This document shows positions 1 to 9,575 of a stretch of 64,000 nucleotides of DNA, piece after piece. The DNA comes from Nocardioides ferulae (lineage in GTDB: Bacteria; Actinomycetota; Actinomycetes; Propionibacteriales; Nocardioidaceae). The stretch lies in the NCBI RefSeq assembly GCF_003660455.1, contig NZ_QZVR01000005.1, forward strand, positions 248,001-312,000. Reading direction: 5' to 3'. How positions within the stretch are numbered: position 1 is the stretch's first letter; every line of letters begins with the position of its first letter. A program made the translations under genes and the position numbers. The notes under the pieces were generated by a model. The model was not told the origin of the DNA and did no database searches. It saw only the letters and a list, made by a program, of their open reading frames with translations.

Positions 1-497
1 TCGGGCAGCGCGGCGAGCGGGCCGAACGAGTCGGTCGACGAGCCGTCGTACCAGCAGTTCATGCCGGCGCTGATGCCGGCCAGTACGACGCCGGCCGCGA
101 CCGCCTCGCGGAGCACCTCGTCGAGTCCGTGCAGGCGCCACAGCGCCAGCAGGTTGGCGGTGCTGCCGCCGCCCACGTAGACGATGTCCTGCGACAGCAC
201 GAACGAGCGGAGGTCGAGACCGCCGGGCAGCTCGTTCAGCCGGAACAGCTGCAGGGTGCTGGTCTCCGCGCGCCCGACGAACGCGGCAGTGAACCGCGCC
301 TGGTAGTCGGTCGAGTCGCCGCTCGCGGTCGGCACGAAGCAGACCCGAGGCAGACCGTCCGCCCCGCGGCGCCGGCTCGCCAGCGAGAGCAGGAAGTCGT
401 CGAGCAGCGGGGACTCCTCCATCGAGAACCCACCGCCGCCGAGGGTCAGGATCTCGCCGGACGGCCGAGTGGGGGAGGACGCGGGAGGGACGGGCAT
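1..497 (-). CDS. Peptidase E-like protein (S51 / class I glutamine amidotransferase-like), 3' end outside window
   Basis: The visible 165 residues match the peptidase E (S51) fold. Near the N-terminus is a glycine-rich LTLGGGGFSM strand, then CFVPTASGDS, then YVGGGSTANLLALW, and finally AGISAGMNCW, where the Ser of GISAG is the expected nucleophile. S51 enzymes cleave Asp-X dipeptides or cyanophycin-type substrates in the cytoplasm; which applies here cannot be told. An in-frame ATG at 506 is possible, but ATG 497 has a GAACAT -10-like hexamer 7 nt upstream, fitting the leaderless pattern common in this window. The gene diverges from the next one with only 45 bp between them. The C-terminus is cut by the window edge. 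Confidence 0.85.
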   Translation of the reverse strand, partial: MPVPPASSPTRPSGEILTLGGGGFSMEESPLLDDFLLSLASRRRGADGLPRVCFVPTASGDSTDYQARFTAAFVGRAETSTLQLFRLNELPGGLDLRSFVLSQDIVYVGGGSTANLLALWRLHGLDEVLREAVAAGVVLAGISAGMNCWYDGSSTDSFGPLAALP

Positions 498-542
498 GAG
501 CCCCATGTTCGCGCAGCGGCGGCACGCGGCATGCTTGGACGC

Positions 543-941
543 ATGCGATTCACCGAGCACGAGCTGACCGCCGCGCTCACCGGGGCCGCCAAGACGGTGC
601 TGGCCGCGCAGGACAAGGACGTGCGCAAGGGGAAGCTGGACGTCGACCAGGCCTGGGAGAGGCTCGACCGCTACAAGCGCTTCCAGCTGCTCGACGGGCT
701 CGGCGACCAGCTGCTGCCGGTGCTGGTGGCCCTGCCCGACGTCGAGGTCGAGGTCGGCACCCGCCCGACGTTCACCGACGAGCAGGTGACCGCCGCGGTC
801 GAGGAGCGGATGGGCGGCGACGTGGGGCGGGTCAAGCGGGCGGTGCTGGTCAAGGCCCGAGTGGCGTTGGTGCAGCTGGCGCTCTCGCACGTGCCGCCGC
901 GGCAGGACCCGGATGCGCTGATCGTGCCCGACCACCTGTGA
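543..941 (+). CDS. Small conserved-looking hypothetical protein
   Basis: This is a 132-residue, soluble, mostly helical, charged protein that I cannot assign to a family. It has no signal peptide or membrane segment. The middle holds RLDRYKRFQLLDGLGDQLLP and the C-terminus an acidic DPDALIVPDHL tail. ATG 543 is chosen because CATGCT lies exactly 7 nt upstream, a leaderless arrangement; ATG 531 is also in frame. It shares a 45-bp divergent promoter region with the peptidase E gene and ends before a perfect 15-bp inverted repeat at 1017-1068. Codon use resembles its neighbours, so it is probably a real gene. Confidence 0.7.
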   Translation: MRFTEHELTAALTGAAKTVLAAQDKDVRKGKLDVDQAWERLDRYKRFQLLDGLGDQLLPVLVALPDVEVEVGTRPTFTDEQVTAAVEERMGGDVGRVKRAVLVKARVALVQLALSHVPPRQDPDALIVPDHL

Positions 942-1016
942 CCGGTTCGCCGCCTGCCACGACCCGCCCGCTGCTCCTCACCCGAGGCTGATCACGGCGC
1001 GACCGGTCACCTCGCG

Positions 1017-1068
1017 CGGGACGTCATACGATCCGGTCGCTCGGGCAGCCAAGTCGTATGACGTCCCG
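1017..1068. terminator. Perfect 15-bp inverted repeat between convergent genes
   Basis: CGGGACGTCATACGA at 1017-1031 is mirrored exactly by TCGTATGACGTCCCG at 1054-1068 with a 22-nt loop. It lies between two genes that end towards each other (941 and 1074), so a bidirectional transcription end is the simplest reading. There is no U-tract, so a Rho-independent mechanism is not assured. Confidence 0.6.
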
Positions 1069-1073
1069 GACGG

Positions 1074-1997
1074 TCAACCGGAGACGCGGCCGATCGCGTC
1101 CAGCTCGGCGAGGTCGTCGGCGGAGAGCCCGAGGTCGGCGGCGGCGACGTTCTCGCGCAGGTGGGCGAGCGACGAGGTGCCGGGGATCAGCAGGATGTTC
1201 GGGGAGCGCTGCAGCAGCCAGGCCAGCGCGACCGCCATCGGGGTCGCACCGAGCCGGGCGGCCACGGTGTCCAGGGCCGCGGACTGCAACGGGCTGAACC
1301 CGCCCAGCGGGAAGAACGGCACGAACGCGATCCCCTCCTCGGCCAGGGCGTCGACGAGCTCGTCGTCGTCGCGGTGCGCCAGGTTGTAGTGGTTCTGCAC
1401 GCAGACGACCGGGGCGATCGACCGGGCCTCGGCGACCTGTGCGGCGGTCACGTTGCTGACACCGAGGTGGCGGATCAGCCCCTCGCGCTGCAGTTCGGCG
1501 AGCGCGGCGAACGGCTCCGCGATCGACCCAGGCTCGGGGTCCAGGAGGCCGCCGACCCGCAGGTTCACGACGTCGAGGACGTCGACGCCGAGCCGGTCCA
1601 GGTTCTGGTGCACGTCCTCGCGCAGCTGTTGCGGGGCTCGCGCAGGCGGCCAACCGCCCTGCTCGTCGCGCCGCGCGCCCACCTTCGTGGCGATCGTGAG
1701 CTCGGCGGCATACGGGTGCAGGGCCTCGCGGATGATCTCGTTCGTGACGTGCGGGCCGTAGATGTCCGCGGTGTCGAGGTGGGTGATGCCGAGCGCGACG
1801 GCCTCCCGCAGGACGGCGACGGCGGCGTCCCGGTCGGCGGGCGGGCCGAAGACGCCCGGTCCCGCGAGCTGCATCGCGCCGTAGCCCATCCGGGTGACGG
1901 TGGGTCCGCCGGGCAGGGTGAACGTGCCGCCGGGAATCCCCGTGGCGGCGGTGTCGGTCGGTGGGCTGGTCACGGTGGTGCTCGCGGTGTTGGTCAT
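1074..1997 (-). CDS. Aldo/keto reductase family oxidoreductase
   Basis: The 307-residue protein has the TIM-barrel aldo/keto reductase pattern: RMGYGAMQL at 36-43, HLDTADIYG with Asp75 and Tyr80, and IATKVG with Lys105. These are three of the four usual catalytic residues for NADPH-dependent carbonyl reduction. The position that usually carries His after the fourth strand reads DVVNLRVGG, so Asn appears to replace His, as in some bacterial subfamilies. The C-terminus has the expected IPGTSSLAHLREN cofactor loop. It diverges from an XRE/MmyB-type regulator gene starting at 2099, a common pairing in actinobacteria that suggests local control. The substrate is unknown. Confidence 0.9.
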   Translation of the reverse strand: MTNTASTTVTSPPTDTAATGIPGGTFTLPGGPTVTRMGYGAMQLAGPGVFGPPADRDAAVAVLREAVALGITHLDTADIYGPHVTNEIIREALHPYAAELTIATKVGARRDEQGGWPPARAPQQLREDVHQNLDRLGVDVLDVVNLRVGGLLDPEPGSIAEPFAALAELQREGLIRHLGVSNVTAAQVAEARSIAPVVCVQNHYNLAHRDDDELVDALAEEGIAFVPFFPLGGFSPLQSAALDTVAARLGATPMAVALAWLLQRSPNILLIPGTSSLAHLRENVAAADLGLSADDLAELDAIGRVSG

Positions 1998-2085
1998 GTC
2001 TCCACCGTGAGGCGGGCGCGGGCCCCGGAGAAGGTCCCCGTCATCCTGGTAGTCGCAGGGCCAGGCAGACGCGCGGCGACGCGAC

Positions 2086-2101
2086 TAGCGTGGCCCGGGT
2101 G
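2086..2101 (+). promoter_or_regulatory. Leaderless promoter of the XRE regulator
   Basis: TAGCGT at 2086-2091 lies 7 nt before GTG 2099, so the transcript would begin at the start codon. This decides between GTG 2090 and GTG 2099. Confidence 0.55.
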
Positions 2102-2992
2102 AGCGAGGACGGCCGGCCCGAGAACAGGCTTGGCGACTACCTGCGGGCGCGTCGCGAGCTGGTCACGCCCGAGAGCGTCGGCCTGCCACCAGGACGGTCG
2201 CGCCGGGTTCCCGGGCTGCGCCGCGAAGAGGTCGCCATGCTGGCCGGCATCAGCGCCGACTACTACCTGCGCCTCGAGCAGGGCCGCGACCGCAACCCTT
2301 CGGTGCAGGTGGTCGAGGCGCTCGCACGGGTGTTGCAGCTCGACCCGCCCGCCACCGACTACCTGCTGGGCCTCGCGGCGCCCCGCCGCCGGCGTACTGC
2401 TCGGCGGCCGCGGCCCGAGCGGGTACCCCCCGAGACCGCCCAGCTGCTCGAGGTGATCGGGCTCCCGGCCTACGTCGAGGGCCGGTTCCTCGACGTCCTC
2501 GCCTCCAACGCGCTCGCCCGGGCGCTGATCCCGGGCGCCCGGCCGGGTGAGAATCGGCTGCGCTCGCTCTTCCTCGACTCCGCCGAGCGCGCCCTGCTGC
2601 CCGAGTGCGACATGCTCCTGCCGCGACTGGTGGCCGGCTTCCGCAACCGGGTCGGCGGGGACGTCGACGACCCCCGCGTGGTGCAGCTGGTCGGCGAGCT
2701 CTCGCTGGCGAGCGAGGATTTCCGGCAGGCCTGGGCCCGGCACGACGTGAAGGAGGTGCACGGCAAGGAGGTGCTGCTGCACCACCCACAGCTCGGGCCG
2801 CTGACGCTCTCGCTCTCCAAGCTCACCGTCCAGGGCACCGACCGGATCACGCTCGTCGTCCACCACGCCGAGCCCGGCAGCGAGAGCGCGCAGAAGCTGG
2901 CCCTCCTCGGCTCGCTGGCGGCCGAGCCCTCGCTGCACCGACCCGACGACCCGTCGATCCTTCCCCGACACGCCGCGGAAACGCGGGAATGA
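2099..2992 (+). CDS. XRE-family regulator with MmyB-like ligand-binding domain
   Basis: The 297-residue protein opens with a helix-turn-helix domain (about residues 14-80) containing the hallmark GLRREEVAMLAGISADYYLRLE and LEQGRDRNPS. The remaining about 190 residues match the MmyB-like PAS-type ligand-binding region, with LPAYVEGRFLDVLASNALA and a C-terminal HHPQLGPLTL segment. Such regulators usually sit back to back with an oxidoreductase gene, as here. The likely role is repression of the adjacent aldo/keto reductase in response to a small hydrophobic ligand; that is inferred from gene order. Start chosen from the TAGCGT hexamer 7 nt upstream. Confidence 0.9.
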   Translation: MSEDGRPENRLGDYLRARRELVTPESVGLPPGRSRRVPGLRREEVAMLAGISADYYLRLEQGRDRNPSVQVVEALARVLQLDPPATDYLLGLAAPRRRRTARRPRPERVPPETAQLLEVIGLPAYVEGRFLDVLASNALARALIPGARPGENRLRSLFLDSAERALLPECDMLLPRLVAGFRNRVGGDVDDPRVVQLVGELSLASEDFRQAWARHDVKEVHGKEVLLHHPQLGPLTLSLSKLTVQGTDRITLVVHHAEPGSESAQKLALLGSLAAEPSLHRPDDPSILPRHAAETRE

Positions 2993-3011
2993 GTGACGGG
3001 TCGGCGGGCCC

Positions 3012-4655
<1,644 letters not shown>

Positions 4656-4705
4656 GGCCGCATTGTGCCCGGTCCGCCGGGCACCCATGAGCCCGATGCG
4701 CCCCC

Positions 4706-4721
4706 TACACTGCGGCAGGTG
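4706..4721 (+). promoter_or_regulatory. Leaderless promoter of the 4719 operon
   Basis: TACACT at 4706-4711 is followed by 7 nt and GTG 4719. The same CCTACACT-N7-GTG string occurs upstream of the membrane-protein gene at 7853 on the other strand. Confidence 0.6.
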
Positions 4722-5369
4722 CCGACCTCGGAGCCGTCCTCGGGGCGATGGAGCATGCATCGCAGGCACCCCGTCGTGGCCAGCTCTGGCCTGCTGCTGA
4801 TCGTGCTGTTCGGCATCAGCGGCCTCCTGGGCGGGTGGTCGCAGGCCACTCCCGACGGCATCCGGGAGGTGGCGGCGGGTGAGACGGTCGAGGCCGACCC
4901 GTTCCGGATCCGCCTCGACGAGGCGCGGGTGGAGCGCAGGTTCGGTGACAGCCGTGCGGAGAAGGGCACCGCGTTCCTGGTGCTCGCGGGCCGCCTCGAG
5001 CTCACCGGCGACGAGCCGGTCGGCGTGGGCGCCATGGGTGACCTGTGGAGCGTCGAGCTGCCCGGCGCCCGCGACGTCTACGGCGGGGACGCCAGCAAGG
5101 TGCCGCCGCCGTTCCTGGTCGCCGGGGACGGCTCGACGCTGGTCGGCATGGGGCCCGGCCTGGAGTACGACGTGCAGCTGGTGCACGTGCTCGACCTCGC
5201 CGACCTGCCCTCCGAGCTCACGGTGACGATCCACGAGCACGGGTGGCGGCGCAGCTCGCTGGACCGCGCGTGGGGCTGGCACGACCCGGTCCCGGCCGCG
5301 CGGGTGAGGCTCGACGTGACGCCGCTGCCCGAGCCCGGAGCAGACGAGGCGGAGGGGGCGACCGGATGA
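4719..5369 (+). CDS. Membrane-anchored or secreted hypothetical protein, first of three
   Basis: This 216-residue protein has one hydrophobic N-terminal segment ([19 protein letters not shown], about residues 22-40) followed by an extracytoplasmic, beta-rich region. It begins [26 protein letters not shown], which resembles the DUF4352/telomeric-repeat-binding-factor-like fold seen in small actinobacterial lipoproteins, although it lacks a lipobox. GTG 4719 fits a leaderless promoter; ATG 4755 is an alternative. It overlaps the next gene by 4 nt (ATGA), so the three genes are translationally coupled. Function is unknown. Confidence 0.7.
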   Translation: MPTSEPSSGRWSMHRRHPVVASSGLLLIVLFGISGLLGGWSQATPDGIREVAAGETVEADPFRIRLDEARVERRFGDSRAEKGTAFLVLAGRLELTGDEPVGVGAMGDLWSVELPGARDVYGGDASKVPPPFLVAGDGSTLVGMGPGLEYDVQLVHVLDLADLPSELTVTIHEHGWRRSSLDRAWGWHDPVPAARVRLDVTPLPEPGADEAEGATG

Positions 5370-5983
5370 GCCGTCCGCTCGATCGGCTTCGCGGCACCGG
5401 CCACCTCTGGGGGGTCGGTCTGGCCGCCTTCGGGCTGCTCGCGGCCGGCACCTGGCTGCAGGACCTCCTCCCCGAGCGGGGAGCCCCCGAGGACGACCGC
5501 GGCGCCCGCCCGCACGTGCGCTCCGCCGAGGTCGGCGAGACCGTCGACCTCCGCGCGGTCGAGGTGAGTGTCGACGCCGTGGCCGGGGCCCGGACCCGGC
5601 TGGAGTTCGGCAGCGAGCTGATCAGCCCGGGGGTGTGGATCGAGGTGCGCTACACCGCGACGCCGGTCGCGGAGACCACCCAGCTCGGCTCCGTCGAGCT
5701 CGTCGCCGCCGACGGCCGCAGGTGGACGACGGTCGGCCGCAACGAGAATCTGTGCACGGAGTCCTCCCCGGGGGTCGCCGCCCACTGCGCGGCGTACCTC
5801 GAGGTGCCGCCGGACGCGGTGCCGGGCCTGAGGGTTCGGTTGGCGGTGAGCCCCCTGGACCAGCGCTACGACGCGGTCGCCGAGGTCGACCTCGGGCTCA
5901 CCGGTCCCGACGCGGAGGAGTTCGGCACCGCCGAGCCGCTGGAGGCCGTGGCGCCATGGGTCGGCGACGGGGAGGCGTCGTGA
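5366..5983 (+). CDS. Membrane-anchored hypothetical protein, second of three
   Basis: The 205-residue protein has a single N-terminal membrane segment ([20 protein letters not shown], about residues 13-32) and an outside domain. The outside part starts [21 protein letters not shown], like the equivalent part of the preceding protein, suggesting duplication. Two Cys (in NENLCTESS and AAHCAAY) could form a disulfide. It overlaps both neighbours by 4 nt. No known family could be assigned with certainty. Confidence 0.7.
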   Translation: MSRPLDRLRGTGHLWGVGLAAFGLLAAGTWLQDLLPERGAPEDDRGARPHVRSAEVGETVDLRAVEVSVDAVAGARTRLEFGSELISPGVWIEVRYTATPVAETTQLGSVELVAADGRRWTTVGRNENLCTESSPGVAAHCAAYLEVPPDAVPGLRVRLAVSPLDQRYDAVAEVDLGLTGPDAEEFGTAEPLEAVAPWVGDGEAS

Positions 5984-6597
5984 GACGGTGGCTGCTGCTC
6001 CTGCCGCTCGCCCTGGTGCTCGCGCTGGCCTCCTCGGCCAGCCGGCTGCACGTCTTCTGGTGGCCCGACCAGCTGCACGAGGCGACGGCCGGCAGCCAGG
6101 GCAGCCCGGTCGAGGTGTCCGACGAGTGGGAGGACCAGGACGGCGAGACGCATCGCCGCGACCTGACGTTGACCGTGCTCGCCGTGGCGCCCGCCGAACG
6201 GGTGCCGACCTACGACGGCACCGAGCCGGTGCGGCCGATCCCCGGCACGGTGCTGTGGGAGGTCCGGCTGGGTTTCGAGGTCGAGCCCGACGTGCCGCTC
6301 GGATCCTGCCGGGTTTCGATGATCGACACCGAGGGCCGCGAGGCGTGGGCGGTGCGCACGTCCTACGGCGAGCAGATGCTGCCGATGACCGTCTGTGAAC
6401 CCACGGATTCGCCGGGGCCGGGCTACGCGGGGCTGCTCGAGGAGGTCCCGGGTGAGGAGCCGTCGCCCCCGCGGCCCCGGGAGTACGTCGTCCCCGTCTA
6501 CGTGCTGGCCGCCGACGACGCCACCCCGGACCGGATCCGGGTGTGGTGGGAGCCGCCGGACTACGTCGAGGTCGAGGTCGACCCGGACGACGAGTAG
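5980..6597 (+). CDS. Membrane-anchored hypothetical protein, third of three
   Basis: The 205-residue protein starts at GTG 5980, overlapping the previous stop (GTGA). A membrane segment at residues 4-20 (WLLLLPLALVLALASSA) is followed by an acidic outside region ending EVEVDPDDE. The core DLTLTVLAVAPAERV and VPLGSCRVSMIDTEGREAWAVRT resembles the beta domains of the two upstream products. The 3' end overlaps the end of the convergent gene by 37 bp. Function is unknown; the trio probably acts together at the cell surface. Confidence 0.7.
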   Translation: MRRWLLLLPLALVLALASSASRLHVFWWPDQLHEATAGSQGSPVEVSDEWEDQDGETHRRDLTLTVLAVAPAERVPTYDGTEPVRPIPGTVLWEVRLGFEVEPDVPLGSCRVSMIDTEGREAWAVRTSYGEQMLPMTVCEPTDSPGPGYAGLLEEVPGEEPSPPRPREYVVPVYVLAADDATPDRIRVWWEPPDYVEVEVDPDDE

Positions 6598-7853
6598 CCC
6601 GGGGCACGCTGAGCCGAGGCGGCCTCCTCCGCCAGCGGGCGGGCCAGGAGCCGGTCGACCGCGGCCGCGATCAGGGCCACCACGACGACCGTGTAGACGG
6701 TGCGGGTGACCAGGTCGAGGTAGGGCGAGAAGAACAGCATCGTCTCGCTCTCCCGGGGCCCGAGCAGCGCGCGCAGCACCTCTGCCGCACCCCACTCGGC
6801 TGCCTGGCCCAGCATCAGCACCAGACAGAAGACCAGCACCGGGAGCAGCCCGGCGTGGGCGATCGTGCGCAGGCCCGCCACGAGGTCCTCGAAGCGGCGC
6901 CCGAGCAGGTCGACCGCGCGCTCACCGAGGTGGCGCCGGGTGCGGTCGACGGCGACGGTGACCACGCCCCCGACCACCGCGTGCTGCTCCAGCCGGGCGC
7001 GCCGGCTCTCGCTCAGTCCGCCGGCGAGGACGACGGACCCGACCGCGAGCCAGGCGACCGGCACGACCACGAGGGCGCCGACGTCGTCGACGATGGTGGC
7101 GACGAGGGCGCCCAGTTCGCGCACGGGGTCGGTGAGCGGCCCGAATGTGGCCGTGACCTGATGCCACGCGTCCTGGGTCTCGGCGACGACCACCCGGCCG
7201 GCGGCCCAGTCGCGCAGGTCCAGCCAGCGCGAGGTGAGGATGCTGGCCAGCCAGGTCAGCCAGGTGACCTCGACCAGGGCGGCGAGCACGGCGCCGGCGG
7301 GGTGGCGCTCGGCCAGCCGGAACTGGGCGATCACGACCCGCAGCACCAGCGCGATCCCGATCAGCCACAGCTGCCAGGTGGTCTCGGTGGCGATGGTGCG
7401 GGCGGCGAGCGGCGCGCCGGCGAAGAAGTCGGTGTTGCTGAACGAGTCGGCGTAGCTCTCGTTGATGAACTGGTGCCGGTCCTCGTCGAGATCGCCCTGC
7501 AGCGAGTAGACGGTCAGGAACGGCACCAGCGCCGAGGCCAGCACCCCCACCTTCTCGGCTCCGGTGGTGCCCTCCTCGAGGGTGCCCCAGCGGGCCGAGC
7601 GCGCCGCCTGCCGCAGCATCAGCACCAGCGCGATGACGATGGCCAGCGGCGCCAGCGGCACCAGCAGCGACGCCAGCACCGGGTGGTCGCGGCCGAGCAG
7701 CACCGCGGCCCACATCGCCGAGTTCCGCACCGCCAGGCCGAGCAGGAAGATCGTGACGAGCGCCGGCCAGTGCCGCCACAACAGCCGGGCGGCGTCCCCG
7801 ACGACGAGCCCGCCTGCCAGCAGGGCGTCGCGCAGCTCCCGGAGCACCGTCAC
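6561..7853 (-). CDS. Polytopic membrane protein of unknown function
   Basis: The 430-residue protein is dominated by hydrophobic segments (about seven to nine), including LVTIFLLGLAVRNSAMWAAVLL, APLAIVIALVLML and GLLPVLVFCLVLMLGQAA. A hydrophilic loop near residue 120 reads LQGDLDEDRHQFINESYADSF. No transporter signature was recognised. GTG 7853 is chosen because TACACT lies 7 nt upstream, a leaderless promoter; GTG 7847 is also in frame. It shares a 90-bp divergent region, filled by a 48-bp palindrome, with the PQQ-like gene at 7944, and its end overlaps the convergent gene by 37 bp. Confidence 0.75.
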   Translation of the reverse strand: MTVLRELRDALLAGGLVVGDAARLLWRHWPALVTIFLLGLAVRNSAMWAAVLLGRDHPVLASLLVPLAPLAIVIALVLMLRQAARSARWGTLEEGTTGAEKVGVLASALVPFLTVYSLQGDLDEDRHQFINESYADSFSNTDFFAGAPLAARTIATETTWQLWLIGIALVLRVVIAQFRLAERHPAGAVLAALVEVTWLTWLASILTSRWLDLRDWAAGRVVVAETQDAWHQVTATFGPLTDPVRELGALVATIVDDVGALVVVPVAWLAVGSVVLAGGLSESRRARLEQHAVVGGVVTVAVDRTRRHLGERAVDLLGRRFEDLVAGLRTIAHAGLLPVLVFCLVLMLGQAAEWGAAEVLRALLGPRESETMLFFSPYLDLVTRTVYTVVVVALIAAAVDRLLARPLAEEAASAQRAPGYSSSGSTSTST

Positions 7854-7860
7854 CTGCGGG

Positions 7861-7937
7861 AGTGTAGGGCGGTGTGAGCCAGTCGTGTGCCCCACGACGC
7901 GTCGGGGCGCGTTCTGGGGCACACGACTACCTACGAT
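7861..7937. promoter_or_regulatory. Divergent leaderless promoters around a 48-bp palindrome
   Basis: AGTCGTGTGCCCC (7881-7893) pairs perfectly with GGGGCACACGACT (7916-7928). The inner 8 bases on each side pair with two mismatches, leaving a 6-nt centre. The -10 elements flank it: TACACT on the minus strand (7861-7866, start 7853) and TACGAT on the plus strand (7932-7937, start 7944). The palindrome therefore covers or borders both -35 positions and is placed like a shared operator. Confidence 0.6.
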
Positions 7938-7943
7938 GCGCTC

Positions 7944-9560
7944 ATGAGGTTCCAGCGCACCGCCGCGCTGGCGACCTCGGCGATGCTCTGGCTGCTGCTC
8001 GGGCCGGTGGTCCTGCTCCTGGCGGTGTTGCTGCTGGTCGTGCCCCGGGTCGGGCCGCGGGTGCGGGCCTGGCTGCGGCCGACCTGGCGGGTGGTGGCGG
8101 GATGGGCGGCGGCGGTGGTCGTGCTGGTCGGCGTCGTGGTCGTCGTCCCGGACGGCTGGCTGCCGGTGCCGCCGGGCAGCGGCGCCCTGGTCACCCCGTC
8201 GTACGTCGGGCGCCCGGCGCGGGCGCAGCCGATCGACCTCGGCTTCCCCCAGCACCCGGCGATGGCCCCGAACGGGAAGAGCTCGATGCACCACGACGGA
8301 GCGGCCAGCGACGCCTACGCGTGGGCCGGTCCGCTGGGGGAGTCTCCGGAGGTGGACACCGCCTGGTACGGCCTGGAGGAGTGCGCCACCCTCGCGTTCG
8401 ACTCCCACGACCGGCTGGTGGCGCTGTGCGGCACCCGTTCCGGCCCGCTGCTGCGGGTGATCGACCCCGAGACGCTGCGGCCGCTGGCCACCAAGGACCT
8501 GCCCGACCGGCGCGACACCGGCACCCGCGTGTGGGAGGACCTTTGCGGCGGCTCCTACTTCTACCTCGACGACCGCGACCGAGCGGTGCTGGCCACCACG
8601 GACCGACGGGTGCTCGTCGTCGCGACGTCCGACGCCGACGGCGACGCGGACCTCACCACCGAGGAGGCCTACGACCTCTCCGCGCTGGTCCCCGAGGACG
8701 ACTGCGTGATCGCGCTGATGCCGGACTGGGCCGGCCGGGTGTGGTTCGTCACCCGCGACGGCCGGGTGGGGGCCTTCGAACCGGGCGGCGACGAGGCCGG
8801 CGGCTACGTCCTGGAGCTCGGCGAGGACATCGCGAACTCGCTGGCGGTCGACCGGCACGGCGTCTACGTCGTGACCACCCACGCGCTCTACCGGCTGGTG
8901 GCGGGCCGCGACGGCCGGCCGCGCGTCGACTGGCGCACGGCCTACGACCGCGGCGAGGAGCGCAAGCCCGGGCAGCTGACCCAGGGCAGCGGCACCACCC
9001 CGACGCTGCTGCCGGGCGGGCTGGTGGCGATCACCGACAACGCCGAGCCGCGGATGCACGTGGCCTTCCACGACGCGGGCGACGGCGCGCTGGTCTGCCG
9101 GGCCGCGGTGTTCGACGACGACGCGAGCGCGACGGAGAACTCGCTGGTGCCGGTGGGCGACGGCGGCGTCGTGGTCGAGAACAACCACGGCTACGCCGGA
9201 CCGTGGAGCACACTTCTGGGCCGGGCCACCACCGGTGGGTTCGCCCGGGTCGACGTCGACCGCGCGGCAGGGGAGTGCACGGTGGCGTGGACCTCGACGG
9301 AGGTCGCACCGACCTCGGTCGCCAAGGTGTCGCTGGCCACCGGGCTGGTCTACGCCTACACCAAGCGGTCCAGCTGGTGGGGCGTCGACGCCTGGTACCT
9401 CACCGCCATCGACGCCCGCACCGGCAAGCGGGTGTGGGCGGTGCGCACCGGCCTGGGGCCGCTGATGAACAACCACTACGCCGCGGTCACCATCGGCGCC
9501 GACGCGTCGGTCTACGTCGCCACGCCGGCCGGGCTGGTGCGCGTGCGTGACCGGGACTGA
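7944..9560 (+). CDS. Membrane-anchored beta-propeller (PQQ/BamB-like) protein
   Basis: The 538-residue protein has two N-terminal membrane segments (about 11-33 and 49-69) and a long soluble part. The soluble part carries repeated propeller-like strands such as GRVWFVTRDGRVGAFEPGG, DGALVCRAAVFDD and DASVYVATPAGLVRV, as in quinoprotein/outer-membrane-assembly BamB-like repeats. No enzyme active site was found. ATG 7944 lies 6 nt after TACGAT. It is divergent from the membrane protein at 7853 and may share its control through the palindrome. A scaffold or sensor role at the cell surface is a guess. Confidence 0.8.
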   Translation: MRFQRTAALATSAMLWLLLGPVVLLLAVLLLVVPRVGPRVRAWLRPTWRVVAGWAAAVVVLVGVVVVVPDGWLPVPPGSGALVTPSYVGRPARAQPIDLGFPQHPAMAPNGKSSMHHDGAASDAYAWAGPLGESPEVDTAWYGLEECATLAFDSHDRLVALCGTRSGPLLRVIDPETLRPLATKDLPDRRDTGTRVWEDLCGGSYFYLDDRDRAVLATTDRRVLVVATSDADGDADLTTEEAYDLSALVPEDDCVIALMPDWAGRVWFVTRDGRVGAFEPGGDEAGGYVLELGEDIANSLAVDRHGVYVVTTHALYRLVAGRDGRPRVDWRTAYDRGEERKPGQLTQGSGTTPTLLPGGLVAITDNAEPRMHVAFHDAGDGALVCRAAVFDDDASATENSLVPVGDGGVVVENNHGYAGPWSTLLGRATTGGFARVDVDRAAGECTVAWTSTEVAPTSVAKVSLATGLVYAYTKRSSWWGVDAWYLTAIDARTGKRVWAVRTGLGPLMNNHYAAVTIGADASVYVATPAGLVRVRDRD

Positions 9561-9575
9561 ACCCGCGGGCCGCGG

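Noticed and set aside
6561..9476. 971-residue continuous frame on the minus strand
   Set aside because: Only the part from 7853 to 6561 has membrane-protein features; the upstream part is an antisense frame of the PQQ-like gene, as is common in high-GC DNA.
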